Below, one piece after another: positions 25,858 to 34,794 of a stretch of 64,000 nt of DNA. The stretch spans positions 26,776-90,775 of the forward strand of contig NZ_QMFB01000035.1 of assembly GCF_003285015.1 (NCBI RefSeq), in the 5' to 3' direction. Positions within the stretch are counted from its first letter, which is position 1. The number at the start of each line of letters is the position of its first letter. The notes beneath the pieces are model-generated. The model had not been told where the DNA came from. It saw nothing but the letters and a program-made list of their open reading frames with translations, and did no database searches. The translations under genes were made by a program, and so were the position numbers. The stretch comes from Paenibacillus contaminans (GTDB lineage Bacteria; Bacillota; Bacilli; Paenibacillales; NBRC-103111).

Positions 25858-27840
25858 TCAATTTGTCAGACGTTCTAGTTTCATCAAGACAGAATAGATC
25901 ATGATAGCGGCTTCCGCCCGGCTTGCGTGCGCCGCTGCTCTAAAGCTGCCGTCCTCATAGCCCTGTATCAGACCCGCACCTTGCAGCCTTGCGACCGCAT
26001 CGCGGGCGTAGCCGGAGACGGCTTCTATGTCTGTGAATATATTGGCGGAAACTGGCCCTTTCAGCTTCAACGCGCGGTCGATCATGACCGCGATGTCTTC
26101 GCGCCGAATCGCATCGTTCACGCCGAATGTGCCGTCTTCCCGTCCATTAACAATACCTAAAGCAACAGCATTCCTGATTGCTTCCATATACCATTGCGCA
26201 TCATCGACATCAGTGAAGGAGGCAGACTTAGCAGCGACGCTGTTCTTCAGTCCTAACGCGTTCATCAGCATCTGAAGGAATTCGGCACGGGTAACGGTGC
26301 CGTCAGGATCGAAACGATTGTCGCCTTTGCCTTCCACGGCGTCTCTGGCATACAGAGCTTCAATGCTTTCACGCGCCCAGTCAGCGGAATCCAGGTCAGT
26401 AAAGCTAACGTCGCGATAGCCAACTGCATAGCTGCCGGAATGGTCCGCCTGGAACGTTGCAAAGCCGTTAACAGGATCGTACTGGCTTGACGGAACGACT
26501 TCAAGCTTGCCATCGGCCGTAATGGAGTAGACAATTACTTGATGGGCATTCTCCCCGGACTGCTTCATATAAGGTATCCGAATTTTGACCGTTTCCATAT
26601 GCTCCGGTTTGGCTCCGTCCAGCAACAGTGTAAAATTGGCTGCAGGATGATCGCCGATCCGATCGCGCACGGAAGACGGGAGGTCTTTCCCAACTACTTG
26701 CGTAATAGATAGAGTCAGCACCCCGGCTGCGGAGCTCGACACCCCTTGCTTCAGTTGGTCGGCTGGAATCGTGACTGTCCCCAAGCCCATATCGACGGAC
26801 AAAGACAACCCGCGGTTCACTACATCGGAAAGTGCGTCGATTGGAAACGAGACGGCAACTGACTGCAGTTTCTTCGCATCATCCTTCACATCCAGTTCAA
26901 TCGTAAGGGTTCCCGCGGCACTATCCATAGCCTTACGGATTGCCTCCGTAGGTATCGCTGCCGTAATGCTCCCATCATCGTCAGGCTGCAAAGACCACTG
27001 AATTCGATCAGCCGATACGACAGGAGGCGTGGCAGCGCCGTTGTTTCCATTGTTGCCGTTATTTCCGCTATTCCCGTTACTACTGTTGCTTCCATTATTG
27101 TCGTTATTACCGTTATTACCGTTGTTGCCATTGTTGCCGTTATTACCGTTATTACCGTTATTACCGTTGTTACCTTCGTTCCCGTTATTGCCATTGTTAC
27201 TCTTATTCGGCACAACCGGAGCGGAAGCCGAAGAAACTTCGCTTTTGCCCATCGCATTGATCGCTCTCACCGTAAACGTATAGCTCGTTCCGTTGGTCAG
27301 GCCGCTAACCTTGATCGGGCTTGCCGTTCCGGCCACCACCTGATTACCCGGTGAAACCATCACCTCGTACCCCGTAACCGGACTTCCTCCATTGTCTGCC
27401 GGGGCCGTGAAAGAAACGGTCGCTTCGCCGTCTCCGGCAGTTGCCGACACATTCCCGGGCACGCCCGGAATCGTGGCTGGAGTCGCGCTCACCTGATTGG
27501 AAGCAACGCTCAAGCCGCCGGAGTTGCCCGCCTTCACTGCAAAATAATACGTCATGCCATTAACCAAATTGGAGAGGGTATAAGTAGCATTTGTCACCGT
27601 GATCGCTTCATCAAACGGGAACGACTCCGCCGCAGTGGACATGTACACGTTGTAATAGACGGAATCCGGCACTTCATCCCATGTCAGAACAACCTGCCGA
27701 TCTCCCGCGGTTGCTTGCAAATGTTGCGGAGCGGCCGGGACTCCTTGCTCGTTAACGACCTGTGTAATCGTGAAGGTCACATCCTGCATATGAGCAGCCG
27801 ACACCTTTATCGTCGCGGTGTAGGTTCCTGCCGCCGGACC
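25858..27840 (-). CDS. 3' part of a frameshifted exoprotein gene: two Fn3 domains, Asn/Gly linker, three SLH domains
   Basis: This frame continues the protein encoded by 27807-31292. Joined near 27840 it gives GPAAGTYTATIKVSAAHMQDVTFTI directly after SFTVK. It encodes two fibronectin type-III domains (APQHLQATAGDRQVVLTWDE and VPGNVSATAGDGEATVSF), a linker of repeated NNG units, a domain of about 190 residues (LTIELDVKDDAKKLQSVAV) and three S-layer-homology domains at the C-terminus (FTDLDSADWARESIEALYARDAVEGKGDNRFDPDG and two more). SLH domains anchor proteins to pyruvylated wall polymer, so the intact product would be cell-surface bound. The ATG at 27900 lacks a ribosome-binding site; as it stands this part is probably not translated on its own. 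Confidence 0.75.
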   Translation of the reverse strand, partial: GPAAGTYTATIKVSAAHMQDVTFTITQVVNEQGVPAAPQHLQATAGDRQVVLTWDEVPDSVYYNVYMSTAAESFPFDEAITVTNATYTLSNLVNGMTYYFAVKAGNSGGLSVASNQVSATPATIPGVPGNVSATAGDGEATVSFTAPADNGGSPVTGYEVMVSPGNQVVAGTASPIKVSGLTNGTSYTFTVRAINAMGKSEVSSASAPVVPNKSNNGNNGNEGNNGNNGNNGNNGNNGNNGNNGNNDNNGSNSSNGNSGNNGNNGNNGAATPPVVSADRIQWSLQPDDDGSITAAIPTEAIRKAMDSAAGTLTIELDVKDDAKKLQSVAVSFPIDALSDVVNRGLSLSVDMGLGTVTIPADQLKQGVSSSAAGVLTLSITQVVGKDLPSSVRDRIGDHPAANFTLLLDGAKPEHMETVKIRIPYMKQSGENAHQVIVYSITADGKLEVVPSSQYDPVNGFATFQADHSGSYAVGYRDVSFTDLDSADWARESIEALYARDAVEGKGDNRFDPDGTVTRAEFLQMLMNALGLKNSVAAKSASFTDVDDAQWYMEAIRNAVALGIVNGREDGTFGVNDAIRREDIAVMIDRALKLKGPVSANIFTDIEAVSGYARDAVARLQGAGLIQGYEDGSFRAAAHASRAEAAIMIYSVLMKLERLTN
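27041..27210. repeat. In-frame Asn-Asn-Gly microsatellite coding for the linker
   Basis: A 9-bp unit (ATT-GCC-GTT type on the plus strand) is repeated about 18 times with small changes, coding for an NNG linker between the Fn3 and SLH parts. Such tracts expand and contract easily by slippage. Confidence 0.8.
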
Positions 27841-30800
27841 TTCACCGTAAAGCTTGCAGACTCTCCAATGCCTAACGTAGCCGTTTCCGGCTGGGTCCAT
27901 ATAAAATCTTGCGCATGTTCACCGCTAACCGCAACGGTCAGCCCGCTCAAAGCCGCTGTTCCGCTATTCCCCACCTGAATGACCTTCGTCTCCTGCGTGC
28001 CAGGCTCATAACCCGCCCGCAGCTGCGCTGCTGTCTGGTCGCCTATTTCGGCGATAGCATACACAGGCGTAACCAAATGAACCACGCTCTGGTCGGCAGG
28101 ACTCCAGACCGCACCGCCGCCCCAGCTGTACCAAGCCGTTTGACCATGATAATTACGAAGGAAAAGCGCTTTGAATTTGTCATCGGTTTGCGGGTCCACC
28201 CCAAAGCTGGCAAACGGTATCGCCTGAATCACATTCCAGCGATCCCCCAGCGTAGTGGCGCCGGCCGTAAACTCTGCTTCAGGAGCCAATTTCGGTCCCG
28301 TTTTATACGTGAACTTAACACCTAGCGGATTCGTGAAATAAGCATAGGTAGTGCCGCCTTTGCCATCAGACAAATGCGTTTCCGCCGAATCGTCAGCACC
28401 GCTTCTCCACCATGATCCCGGCGCGTCCTGACTTATGATTCTGCCATTCATATCGTTGTCGAAATTCTCGTAACCGACGTATAAATGCTCATCGTCCCAC
28501 AACAGATATACCTTCGTCTCGACAGAAGGAGTCTGATTGGTGCCCATTTTCAGGAAAGCGGTTATCGGTTCCGCGACTGACCAGGGGCCCTGACTGAAAT
28601 CAAGCGCGCTTACAATCTCTTCCTGTGTTGCAGACGTTTTTACCGCATTGCCTGTAACCTGCTGACGTCCCCCGTACTTGAAGGTCATTTCCATAAAGGT
28701 CGAACGAATCGGTTCAATTCTTGCTTTGGCGCGTTCATCCGCAAGCTCCCAGGCTTCGTTGAGCTCCTGCGCCGCTGCCTCCTGAATGCCGGCCTGCACA
28801 ATGTATTGCCCGATCAGCTGACTCTCATTCGAGTACCAATTGATCGGCTGTTGGTCGTAGTTCCAGCCCTGCTTGATCAGATTATAGTACCGTTTCATCG
28901 GCTCGGCCGCCGCACCATATGCCTTGTGGACGAATTCATTCGTGAGCGCCTCGATGTCGGCATCCGGATTCCAGAACAACTTCTCGAACAGCCAAAATTG
29001 CAGCGCATTGACTCCCCAGGCTTCGCTCTTGGCGTCGACTATCCCTTCCGGCAACATGCCCAGAATACCCAGTTCGCGATAATACTGCACATCGGCCTGA
29101 ACCTTCTCGGCGAGCGGCCGCTCATAAGACTTTGCATAGCAGCAGCCGTAATAGTTGTACATGACGATGTTTTTCGTCAGCTTTACCCACTCTTCAAGCA
29201 TTTGTTTATATTTGTAGTTGTTGCTTTGCTGATTCTCCGTATTGATCGGAATCCGCTCGTCTTCGCCGGCCGGGGCCATCACAATGACGATGTTGTCCTC
29301 CAATTCAACCTTCGGCGGCACTTCTGTAAAGAAATACGCGTACGAAACAATTTTCACTTCCGGATTCGTCTGCTTCACCTCCGCCGCCACTTTATTCAGA
29401 AAGGTGAAAAAGACGGTAGACTTGTAAGCCGGATCGTCAGGCTGCACAACGAGACCGCCCGGCGTCGTGAACGGCAGTTTACTCTCCGCGCTTTGCGTGA
29501 AGCTATGATTGTCGTTGATCCCGATTCCGATATACTCCGTCCCGTACGTTTGATAGAACGTCTTCACTTTCCCCGCAATGATCGAAGGGATATCCGGATG
29601 ATAGAAATTGATTTGCGTTGCACCCGTGACAGGCACGTATTGTCCGTTTTCCCAGTTGTAATATTCCGGATGTGAGCTAAAAAATTCCTGGTTCGGCAGC
29701 CAGTAACTCAAGCTGTGACCCAGATTAACCGCTTTGAGACCGATGCTTTCATGCCCCGCCCAGTACGAAAGATTGCCGAATTCCGCGAACTTGGCGTTCA
29801 GTTTGTTGCGGGCAAGCATCTGGTTCGTTCGGGCATCCGTATGAAATTCGCCGTTCGCGCCAACGCCCGGCGTATGCCAGCCGCGAATCGCAAAAGGCGA
29901 TTTCTCCCGATAGTCGGTCTGCACCGCCTGAATGGTCGGCCGCGGCTCGTAAATCGTTCCAACATCGGACGCCCGGGTCCACAGCACGCCAGCGTTTTTC
30001 TCCAGAAAATCATAGACGCCGTTCAGGACGCCGCGAGGCTCAGAGCCGAAAATATAGATGGTGTTCCCCGATTGCCGGACAGCGAATCCATCGGAATTCT
30101 CCAAGAAAGCCAAATCGTCCGCAAACAACGTGGACAGCTCCGGATAAGATTCCGGCGTTGCCAGTATAATGCGGGTATGCTCGGCGCCGGATTCGGGCGC
30201 TTCCACATTGGCCGGCGTGTTCACGGCCGGTTCGTTCCCCAACTCCTCCGCCGTATTGGCGGGGCTAATCGTTACATCGTCGACCCACAAGGTGTTCGTT
30301 CCAATGGCATCATTGTAAGCCCATACTGCAATCCAGTTATAATCGAAGTCCAAATTCGGATTGCGCGTGTAAGGGATCTCCACGTAAGTCCAATCGGCGC
30401 CGATCTCAACACGCAGCTTGGTCGAACCATTCGTAATGTCGCTGTTATTCTTGAGCGAGCGGAACTCCATCGTGATTCTGCCCGCACGCGATCCCTTCAT
30501 CCACGCCTTCAGCACGTACTCGCGCCCTGGCTCCAAATACAGCTTCTGATCCGTCCGCGCATACGTGTAACCGCTTGCGGGCACCGTTATGCGCATGGAA
30601 GACGCGCCACTATGCTTCTCCGTCACATCTCGCGTTGCGACACCGGTTGATGCCCACCAGCCTGCAAGATCGGCGTCGAAGCCCGAATTCACAACGATAT
30701 TCCGATCCAGCTGCACGTTCAAGGTTAGCAGCTCCAGCTCCTCGCCATTCGCAAGCGTCTTCATCTCCACTTGATACGTACCGTCTATCGTTTGCGCAAG

Positions 30801-31292
30801 CACCGATATGACAGCGCTTACACTCGCTGTTTGCCAGGGAGCCAGATTGATCGGGTTCAACGGCCCGACACGCAGCGATCCCTGATCCGTCTGGAGGAAA
30901 CTCACTTGAGCAGCCGAAACGCTGTTATTCGTCACTTTGATCGAAAATGCGTATTCGCCGCTCTTCGTAATTCGCAAGGTATCGGTTTCGAGACTTGCGC
31001 TTACGCCATCCTTGCTCAAATCCGCTCTGGCAATCGGCAGCTCGGCGCCGCTAATCTGCCTGATTGTGTTCTGCAGCTCAGCCGCGGCCAGCGCCTCCAG
31101 GTCGGTGCCGGTTGTAGAAAGAATGATTCCTGCTTGGGCTTGGCTGTTGCCTGCGATCGTTAATGCATCCGCAAGCTCTGCCTGCCCGGTTTCGGGAACC
31201 GCCTGGCCAGCATTGGCTGTCTGGCCGGAGCCGAACAGCGGCGTCAACGCAATCAACAAAATGAGCAGCCATAATAATGCCTTTTTCTTCAA
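27807..31292 (-). CDS. 5' part of a frameshifted surface glycosidase-like gene (DUF4838, CBM domains)
   Basis: About 1,161 residues before the frame runs into a stop. Start: TTG at 31292, 9 bp after GGGAGG, giving a signal peptide (KKKALLWLLILLIALTPLFG). Then: the first strands of a GH67-N-like domain (GIILSTTGTDLEALAAAELQ); a family-4/9-like carbohydrate-binding module (NIVVNSGFDADLAGWWAS to VDDVTISP); the rest of the GH67-N-like domain (GVLNGVYDFLEKNAGVLW); the DUF4838 barrel-like domain (about residues 465-850); and a CBM9-like module (DFSQGPWSVAEPITAFLK to VVHLV). The frame is lost near 27840 (CGGCGG-rich spot), after which the other frame carries Fn3 and SLH domains. Predicted role: surface enzyme for uronic-acid-containing polysaccharide; catalysis by DUF4838 is not established. 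Confidence 0.8.
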   Translation of the reverse strand: MKKKALLWLLILLIALTPLFGSGQTANAGQAVPETGQAELADALTIAGNSQAQAGIILSTTGTDLEALAAAELQNTIRQISGAELPIARADLSKDGVSASLETDTLRITKSGEYAFSIKVTNNSVSAAQVSFLQTDQGSLRVGPLNPINLAPWQTASVSAVISVLAQTIDGTYQVEMKTLANGEELELLTLNVQLDRNIVVNSGFDADLAGWWASTGVATRDVTEKHSGASSMRITVPASGYTYARTDQKLYLEPGREYVLKAWMKGSRAGRITMEFRSLKNNSDITNGSTKLRVEIGADWTYVEIPYTRNPNLDFDYNWIAVWAYNDAIGTNTLWVDDVTISPANTAEELGNEPAVNTPANVEAPESGAEHTRIILATPESYPELSTLFADDLAFLENSDGFAVRQSGNTIYIFGSEPRGVLNGVYDFLEKNAGVLWTRASDVGTIYEPRPTIQAVQTDYREKSPFAIRGWHTPGVGANGEFHTDARTNQMLARNKLNAKFAEFGNLSYWAGHESIGLKAVNLGHSLSYWLPNQEFFSSHPEYYNWENGQYVPVTGATQINFYHPDIPSIIAGKVKTFYQTYGTEYIGIGINDNHSFTQSAESKLPFTTPGGLVVQPDDPAYKSTVFFTFLNKVAAEVKQTNPEVKIVSYAYFFTEVPPKVELEDNIVIVMAPAGEDERIPINTENQQSNNYKYKQMLEEWVKLTKNIVMYNYYGCCYAKSYERPLAEKVQADVQYYRELGILGMLPEGIVDAKSEAWGVNALQFWLFEKLFWNPDADIEALTNEFVHKAYGAAAEPMKRYYNLIKQGWNYDQQPINWYSNESQLIGQYIVQAGIQEAAAQELNEAWELADERAKARIEPIRSTFMEMTFKYGGRQQVTGNAVKTSATQEEIVSALDFSQGPWSVAEPITAFLKMGTNQTPSVETKVYLLWDDEHLYVGYENFDNDMNGRIISQDAPGSWWRSGADDSAETHLSDGKGGTTYAYFTNPLGVKFTYKTGPKLAPEAEFTAGATTLGDRWNVIQAIPFASFGVDPQTDDKFKALFLRNYHGQTAWYSWGGGAVWSPADQSVVHLVTPVYAIAEIGDQTAAQLRAGYEPGTQETKVIQVGNSGTAALSGLTVAVSGEHAQDFIWTQPETATLGIGESASFTVKVRRQEPTPRR

Positions 31293-31485
31293 GACAATTG
31301 CCTCCCTTTTTCGCAATAACCTGCTGGTTTTCTTGGTCGCGACATCATCAATCCACAGCTTCCCCGTTCCCAGGCTGTCATCGTAGCCCCAGAAGCTGAT
31401 CAAATTATAGTCGATATCCCGATTCGGATCACGCGTATACGACAACTCCACATAGGTCCTGTCGGTGCCGATCTCTACCCGATGA
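31293..31485 (-). pseudogene. Duplicated CBM fragment upstream of the surface glycosidase gene
   Basis: Minus-strand frame RVEIGTDRTYVELSYTRDP continuing to LWIDDVATKK matches RVEIGADWTYVEIPYTRNP and LWVDDVTISP inside the downstream gene's own CBM. It stays in frame with that gene but lies before its ribosome-binding site, so it is a leftover piece, not part of the protein. Confidence 0.7.
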
Positions 31486-31559
31486 CTTGTTAACCGTTCG
31501 GAATGTGTTTTTGGAGAAGGCGCGTTCCACTGCGCCCCTCCTGTTTATTTGTGCCAAAT

Positions 31560-32083
31560 CTATAGCTCCATATTTTCTCCGTCGCATCGATGAAATAAGC
31601 GCCCTTTAGCTGCAGATTGTCCCCACGCGCACCCACTGCACCTTATCTTGTTCGGCAGACGCTTCCTCCGGGACATAGCCGTACAGGATCGTTATTCGGC
31701 CGCTGCTAACATAAGGCGCAAGCATATCCTCCAGAACCCGCACAGCTACTTGCGGCTCATGACAAACCCGGCTCACCCAACCGTTGCCGGGCTTCAAATA
31801 CTCGTCGTCCCTCGCCGCTTGTGTAAGCGGATAGTTCTCCTAGTAATAACGGCGTACGCGATCGCGGAATTCGCGGTATGTACGCGTGCAGCCGAAGCTT
31901 TCGATCCAGGGATGCTCATCGGGCGGAACCGCCTGGCTTGTCAGCTGCCCGCCCCACCAATCCGTCTCCTCTGTCAGGATGACCCGCATCCCCATCTTCG
32001 CGGCGGCGAGCGCAGCCATGCACCCGCCGATGCCTCTCCGCCTAACACAACAATGTCAGCGAGCGAATGCCTTCCCTCTCTCC
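31560..32083 (-). pseudogene. FAD-dependent oxidoreductase pseudogene (N-terminal third only)
   Basis: Pieces of the same family as the intact gene at 2563-4137: ADIVVLGG, then in another frame MGMRVILTEETDWWGGQLTSQ and AVPPDEHPWIESFG, then RVRRYY followed by TAG at 31840-31842, then VSRVCHEPQVAVRVLEDMLAPY, and after a further frame change LKGAYFIDATE, where homology stops. At least two frameshifts, one stop and a large 3' deletion make it non-functional. It starts directly after the binding-protein stop, so it was once the next gene of the importer operon. Confidence 0.85.
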
Positions 32084-32084
32084 A

Positions 32085-33614
32085 TTACTTCACCGTTGCG
32101 TACCAGCTATTGGCCGCTTTCATCATTTCCTCCCCGCCGTCGGCCTTCCACTGCTGCAGGAACTTGTCATATTGGTTGATAGGCTTTGCACCGGTAATAA
32201 ATTTGATAAATTCGTCCTCGGTGAACTTGGCAAGCTTTTGCTTGTTTTTGGATACTTCCGGTATCGGAGGTGCAAACATCAATGCATCATTGTAAGTAAT
32301 ACCTTTGGCATTTTTCTGGAACGTCTCAAAATAGTTCTGTACAACCGGGTTTTTGCGCACGCGCGCCTGCCAGTAAACCGGGTACTTCTCTTCGTCGATG
32401 CCTGTCAGCAATTCGCCCGCAAAGTTCCACTCTTCCTCGAAGACCGGAAGAATCGGATAATATTTTCCGTCCTCTACCTTGTAATGTTTACCCTCTTGGC
32501 CAAGAGACAGGTGTTTAAAAATTTCCTCTTCGAATTTCTTGTCCAGATACTTGATCGTCTCTTCCTTGTTAGGAGCCCACTTCGGAATTCCGATAAAAAA
32601 TCCGATGCCGCCGGAAGCGCTCGCATGCGCCGCGCCGGAAGCGTCCTTCAGCGGAGGAAGAATGCCGATCTTCGCGTCAGGGCTTTTGGATGCAAGCGCA
32701 TCGGTTATGCTCGCCCCATTCCACCAGCCCTCGCGGTACATGAAGGATTGGCCGCTTGTAAATCTTTCGATCAGCGTATTCGGCTGGTTAATCGCCCACT
32801 CCGGATCGATCAGGCCTTCCGTATATAACTGATTCATGAACGTAAGGTATTCCACCGTTTTTGGATCTTCGGCCAGATGAATGATTTTGCCGCCTTCTAC
32901 CTTCATTTGGTTCGCTACGCCGTACAACCAGCCCATCGCAGCGCCGATCTCGCCCTGGATAGGATCTTTGCCGCCCGACAAAGGAATGACTTTTTTCTTC
33001 GCTTTAATTTCTCTCAGCACATTGACCAGTTCTTCCAACGTGGTCGGAACCTGCAGCTTCAGCTCATCCAGCCAATCCTGCCGGTAAACCATCGAGTAGC
33101 CAGCCGTGATACCGCTGCCGGCAAGCTCCGGAATCGCCAATATTTGATCTTTCATTGTCGCGCCGTTCCATGAGCCTTTGGAAATAACCCGTTTCATATT
33201 CGGCCCGTATTTATCAATCAGTTCATTCAGCGGCTCCAGCGCACCCGAGGAAGCAAGCTGCGCAAACTGACCCGCATTCAGCTTCATGAAATCATAAGAC
33301 TCCTGGTTGGCCATAAGAAGATTCAGCTTCTCATCGGCATTCTCCACCGGCAGCATGTTGTATTTTACCGTATAGCCCGTTGCTTCTTTCAAGTAATTCG
33401 TAACCGGATTATCATTGGGGTCGTAACGATTATAAGGCAGCAGCTCGCGCAGCACCGGCTTTGGCTTATCCGTGTCAGGCTGCTTGCTTGCCGCGCCGCC
33501 GCTCGGCGATGGCGAGCTTGTCTGCGAACCTCCCTGATTGCCTCCGCTGCTGCAGCCTGCGGCAGACGCTGCTACCGCAAGGATCAATAATGACGTTGTC
33601 AACTTTTTGTTCAT
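32085..33614 (-). CDS. Extracellular sugar-binding lipoprotein (LplA-type)
   Basis: 509 residues. Lipoprotein signal with ASAAGC (lipidated Cys21) and a Gly/Ser/Pro linker. The body has LMANQESYDFMKLN, YGPNMKRVISKGSWNG and FIKFITGAKPINQYDKFLQQWKADGG, the usual C-terminal block of the long family-1 binding proteins that serve LplB/LplC-type permeases. It captures an oligosaccharide outside the membrane. Start: ATG with GGGAGG about 9 bp upstream. It follows two permease genes, with a 265-bp gap that contains a copy of the dispersed element. No ATPase gene is in the operon, as usual for these systems, which share MsmX-type ATPases. Confidence 0.9.
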   Translation of the reverse strand: MNKKLTTSLLILAVAASAAGCSSGGNQGGSQTSSPSPSGGAASKQPDTDKPKPVLRELLPYNRYDPNDNPVTNYLKEATGYTVKYNMLPVENADEKLNLLMANQESYDFMKLNAGQFAQLASSGALEPLNELIDKYGPNMKRVISKGSWNGATMKDQILAIPELAGSGITAGYSMVYRQDWLDELKLQVPTTLEELVNVLREIKAKKKVIPLSGGKDPIQGEIGAAMGWLYGVANQMKVEGGKIIHLAEDPKTVEYLTFMNQLYTEGLIDPEWAINQPNTLIERFTSGQSFMYREGWWNGASITDALASKSPDAKIGILPPLKDASGAAHASASGGIGFFIGIPKWAPNKEETIKYLDKKFEEEIFKHLSLGQEGKHYKVEDGKYYPILPVFEEEWNFAGELLTGIDEEKYPVYWQARVRKNPVVQNYFETFQKNAKGITYNDALMFAPPIPEVSKNKQKLAKFTEDEFIKFITGAKPINQYDKFLQQWKADGGEEMMKAANSWYATVK

Positions 33615-33712
33615 GTCTGTTTGCGCCTCCCTATAATAACTTCCTTTTCACGAACCTGCCCTTCTCCAATCCCGCCGTTAGCCGCCTCTCGCTCTCCGGT
33701 CACCCCCCTTCA

Positions 33713-33856
33713 CAAATAAACGTTCATGGCCTCTCGGCCGCAGGCTAGATGAAAACTCAGCCTCGTGAATGTTCTTTTTCGTAAAACGTCTACAGCGTCT
33801 TCAGACGCCCGTCGTTTACCGAGAAATCGAGCCGCATCTACGATATACGTCTGAGA
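33713..33856. repeat. Dispersed intergenic element, copy 3 (divergent)
   Basis: TAAACG at 33717 pairs with CGTTTA at 33813. Inside is a CGTCT / AGACG hairpin, and the tail GTTTACCGAG is followed by CGAGCCGCATCTACGATATAC. On the minus strand the tail reads TYIVDAARFLGKRRAS, comparable to KYIVEAALNLGKRASP in copy 2. It sits between the permease and binding-protein genes of one operon, about 100 bp before the binding-protein start. Confidence 0.55.
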
Positions 33857-33878
33857 TTTTGAAATACCGGCTTGCCGA

Positions 33879-34784
33879 TCAGCCTTTGACAGAACCGATA
33901 AGAACCCCTTTAACAAAATACTTCTGCAAAAATGGATAGACGAGCAGGATCGGCAATGTAGCAAGAATGATGGAAGCCGCCTGAATCGATTGCGGCGAGG
34001 CGTTCATGGCCGCATCCACGTTGACGTGGTTGCCGCTTCTCAGGAAAGCGTCGCTGGATGAAACGAACAGCTCCTTCAAGTACAACTGCAAGGGCTTTAA
34101 ATCCGGCGAATTGATATAGACCAGCGAAGTAAAATAATCGTTCCAGAACTGCACCGCGTAGAACAATCCGATCGTCGCGAATACGGGCAGCGAAAGCGGC
34201 AATATGATGCGCCATAGAATAGTCAGATTGGAGGCTCCATCCAGCTTGGCCGATTCCTCCAGACTATCCGGCAAATTCTCGAAATGGCTCTTGATAATCA
34301 ACATATTGTACACGCTGATCATCACCGGCAGGAACAGGACAGGCAGCTGATCGATCAACCCTAGACTGCGCATAAGCAAATACGTCGGGATCAGGCCGCC
34401 GCTGAACAGCATCGTGAATACATACATGATGATAAAAAACTTGCGTCCGCGCAGCCTCGGCTTGGACAAAGGGTACGCGGCCAAAGCAGTCATGAACAAA
34501 GCGCTGAGCGTTCCGAGTACCGTAACGAGCAGGGATATTTTCAGCGCATTCAGGAACAAAGCGTTGCTGGCTACAAATTTATACGTGCTGAATTGCAAGC
34601 CTATCGGAATCAGATTAACCTGGCCCGATACGACCGCCGCTTCGCTGCTCAGCGACTTGGCGATCAGGTTCAGAAACGGAAAAAGAGTCGTCAAGCCTAG
34701 CAAACTAAAAAAGACAATATTACATAAAGCAAATACTTTCTCTCCAACGGATTCTTTGATTGCGCTTCCGGATGCCGTTTTCAT
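33879..34784 (-). CDS. Carbohydrate ABC importer permease (LplC/YtcP type)
   Basis: 301 residues, six membrane helices. The binding-protein-dependent transport EAA loop is present as SLEESAKLDGASNLTILWRIILPLSLP, the ATPase contact site. It ends in YPFLQKYFVKGVLIGSVKG, the typical C-terminus of this family. It pairs with the permease encoded 10 bp upstream and takes sugar from the binding protein encoded downstream. It needs an external ATPase. Confidence 0.92.
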   Translation of the reverse strand: MKTASGSAIKESVGEKVFALCNIVFFSLLGLTTLFPFLNLIAKSLSSEAAVVSGQVNLIPIGLQFSTYKFVASNALFLNALKISLLVTVLGTLSALFMTALAAYPLSKPRLRGRKFFIIMYVFTMLFSGGLIPTYLLMRSLGLIDQLPVLFLPVMISVYNMLIIKSHFENLPDSLEESAKLDGASNLTILWRIILPLSLPVFATIGLFYAVQFWNDYFTSLVYINSPDLKPLQLYLKELFVSSSDAFLRSGNHVNVDAAMNASPQSIQAASIILATLPILLVYPFLQKYFVKGVLIGSVKG

Positions 34785-34794
34785 GGATGCCCCC

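Noticed and set aside
27029..27283. Plus-strand Leu/Pro-rich frame opposite the Asn-Gly linker
   Set aside because: Antisense of the NNG microsatellite; low-complexity artefact.
33710..33964. 84-residue minus-strand frame containing YIVDAARFLGKRR
   Set aside because: Its first half lies inside the permease gene in another frame; the rest is the dispersed element. The peptide similarity is treated as part of that element.
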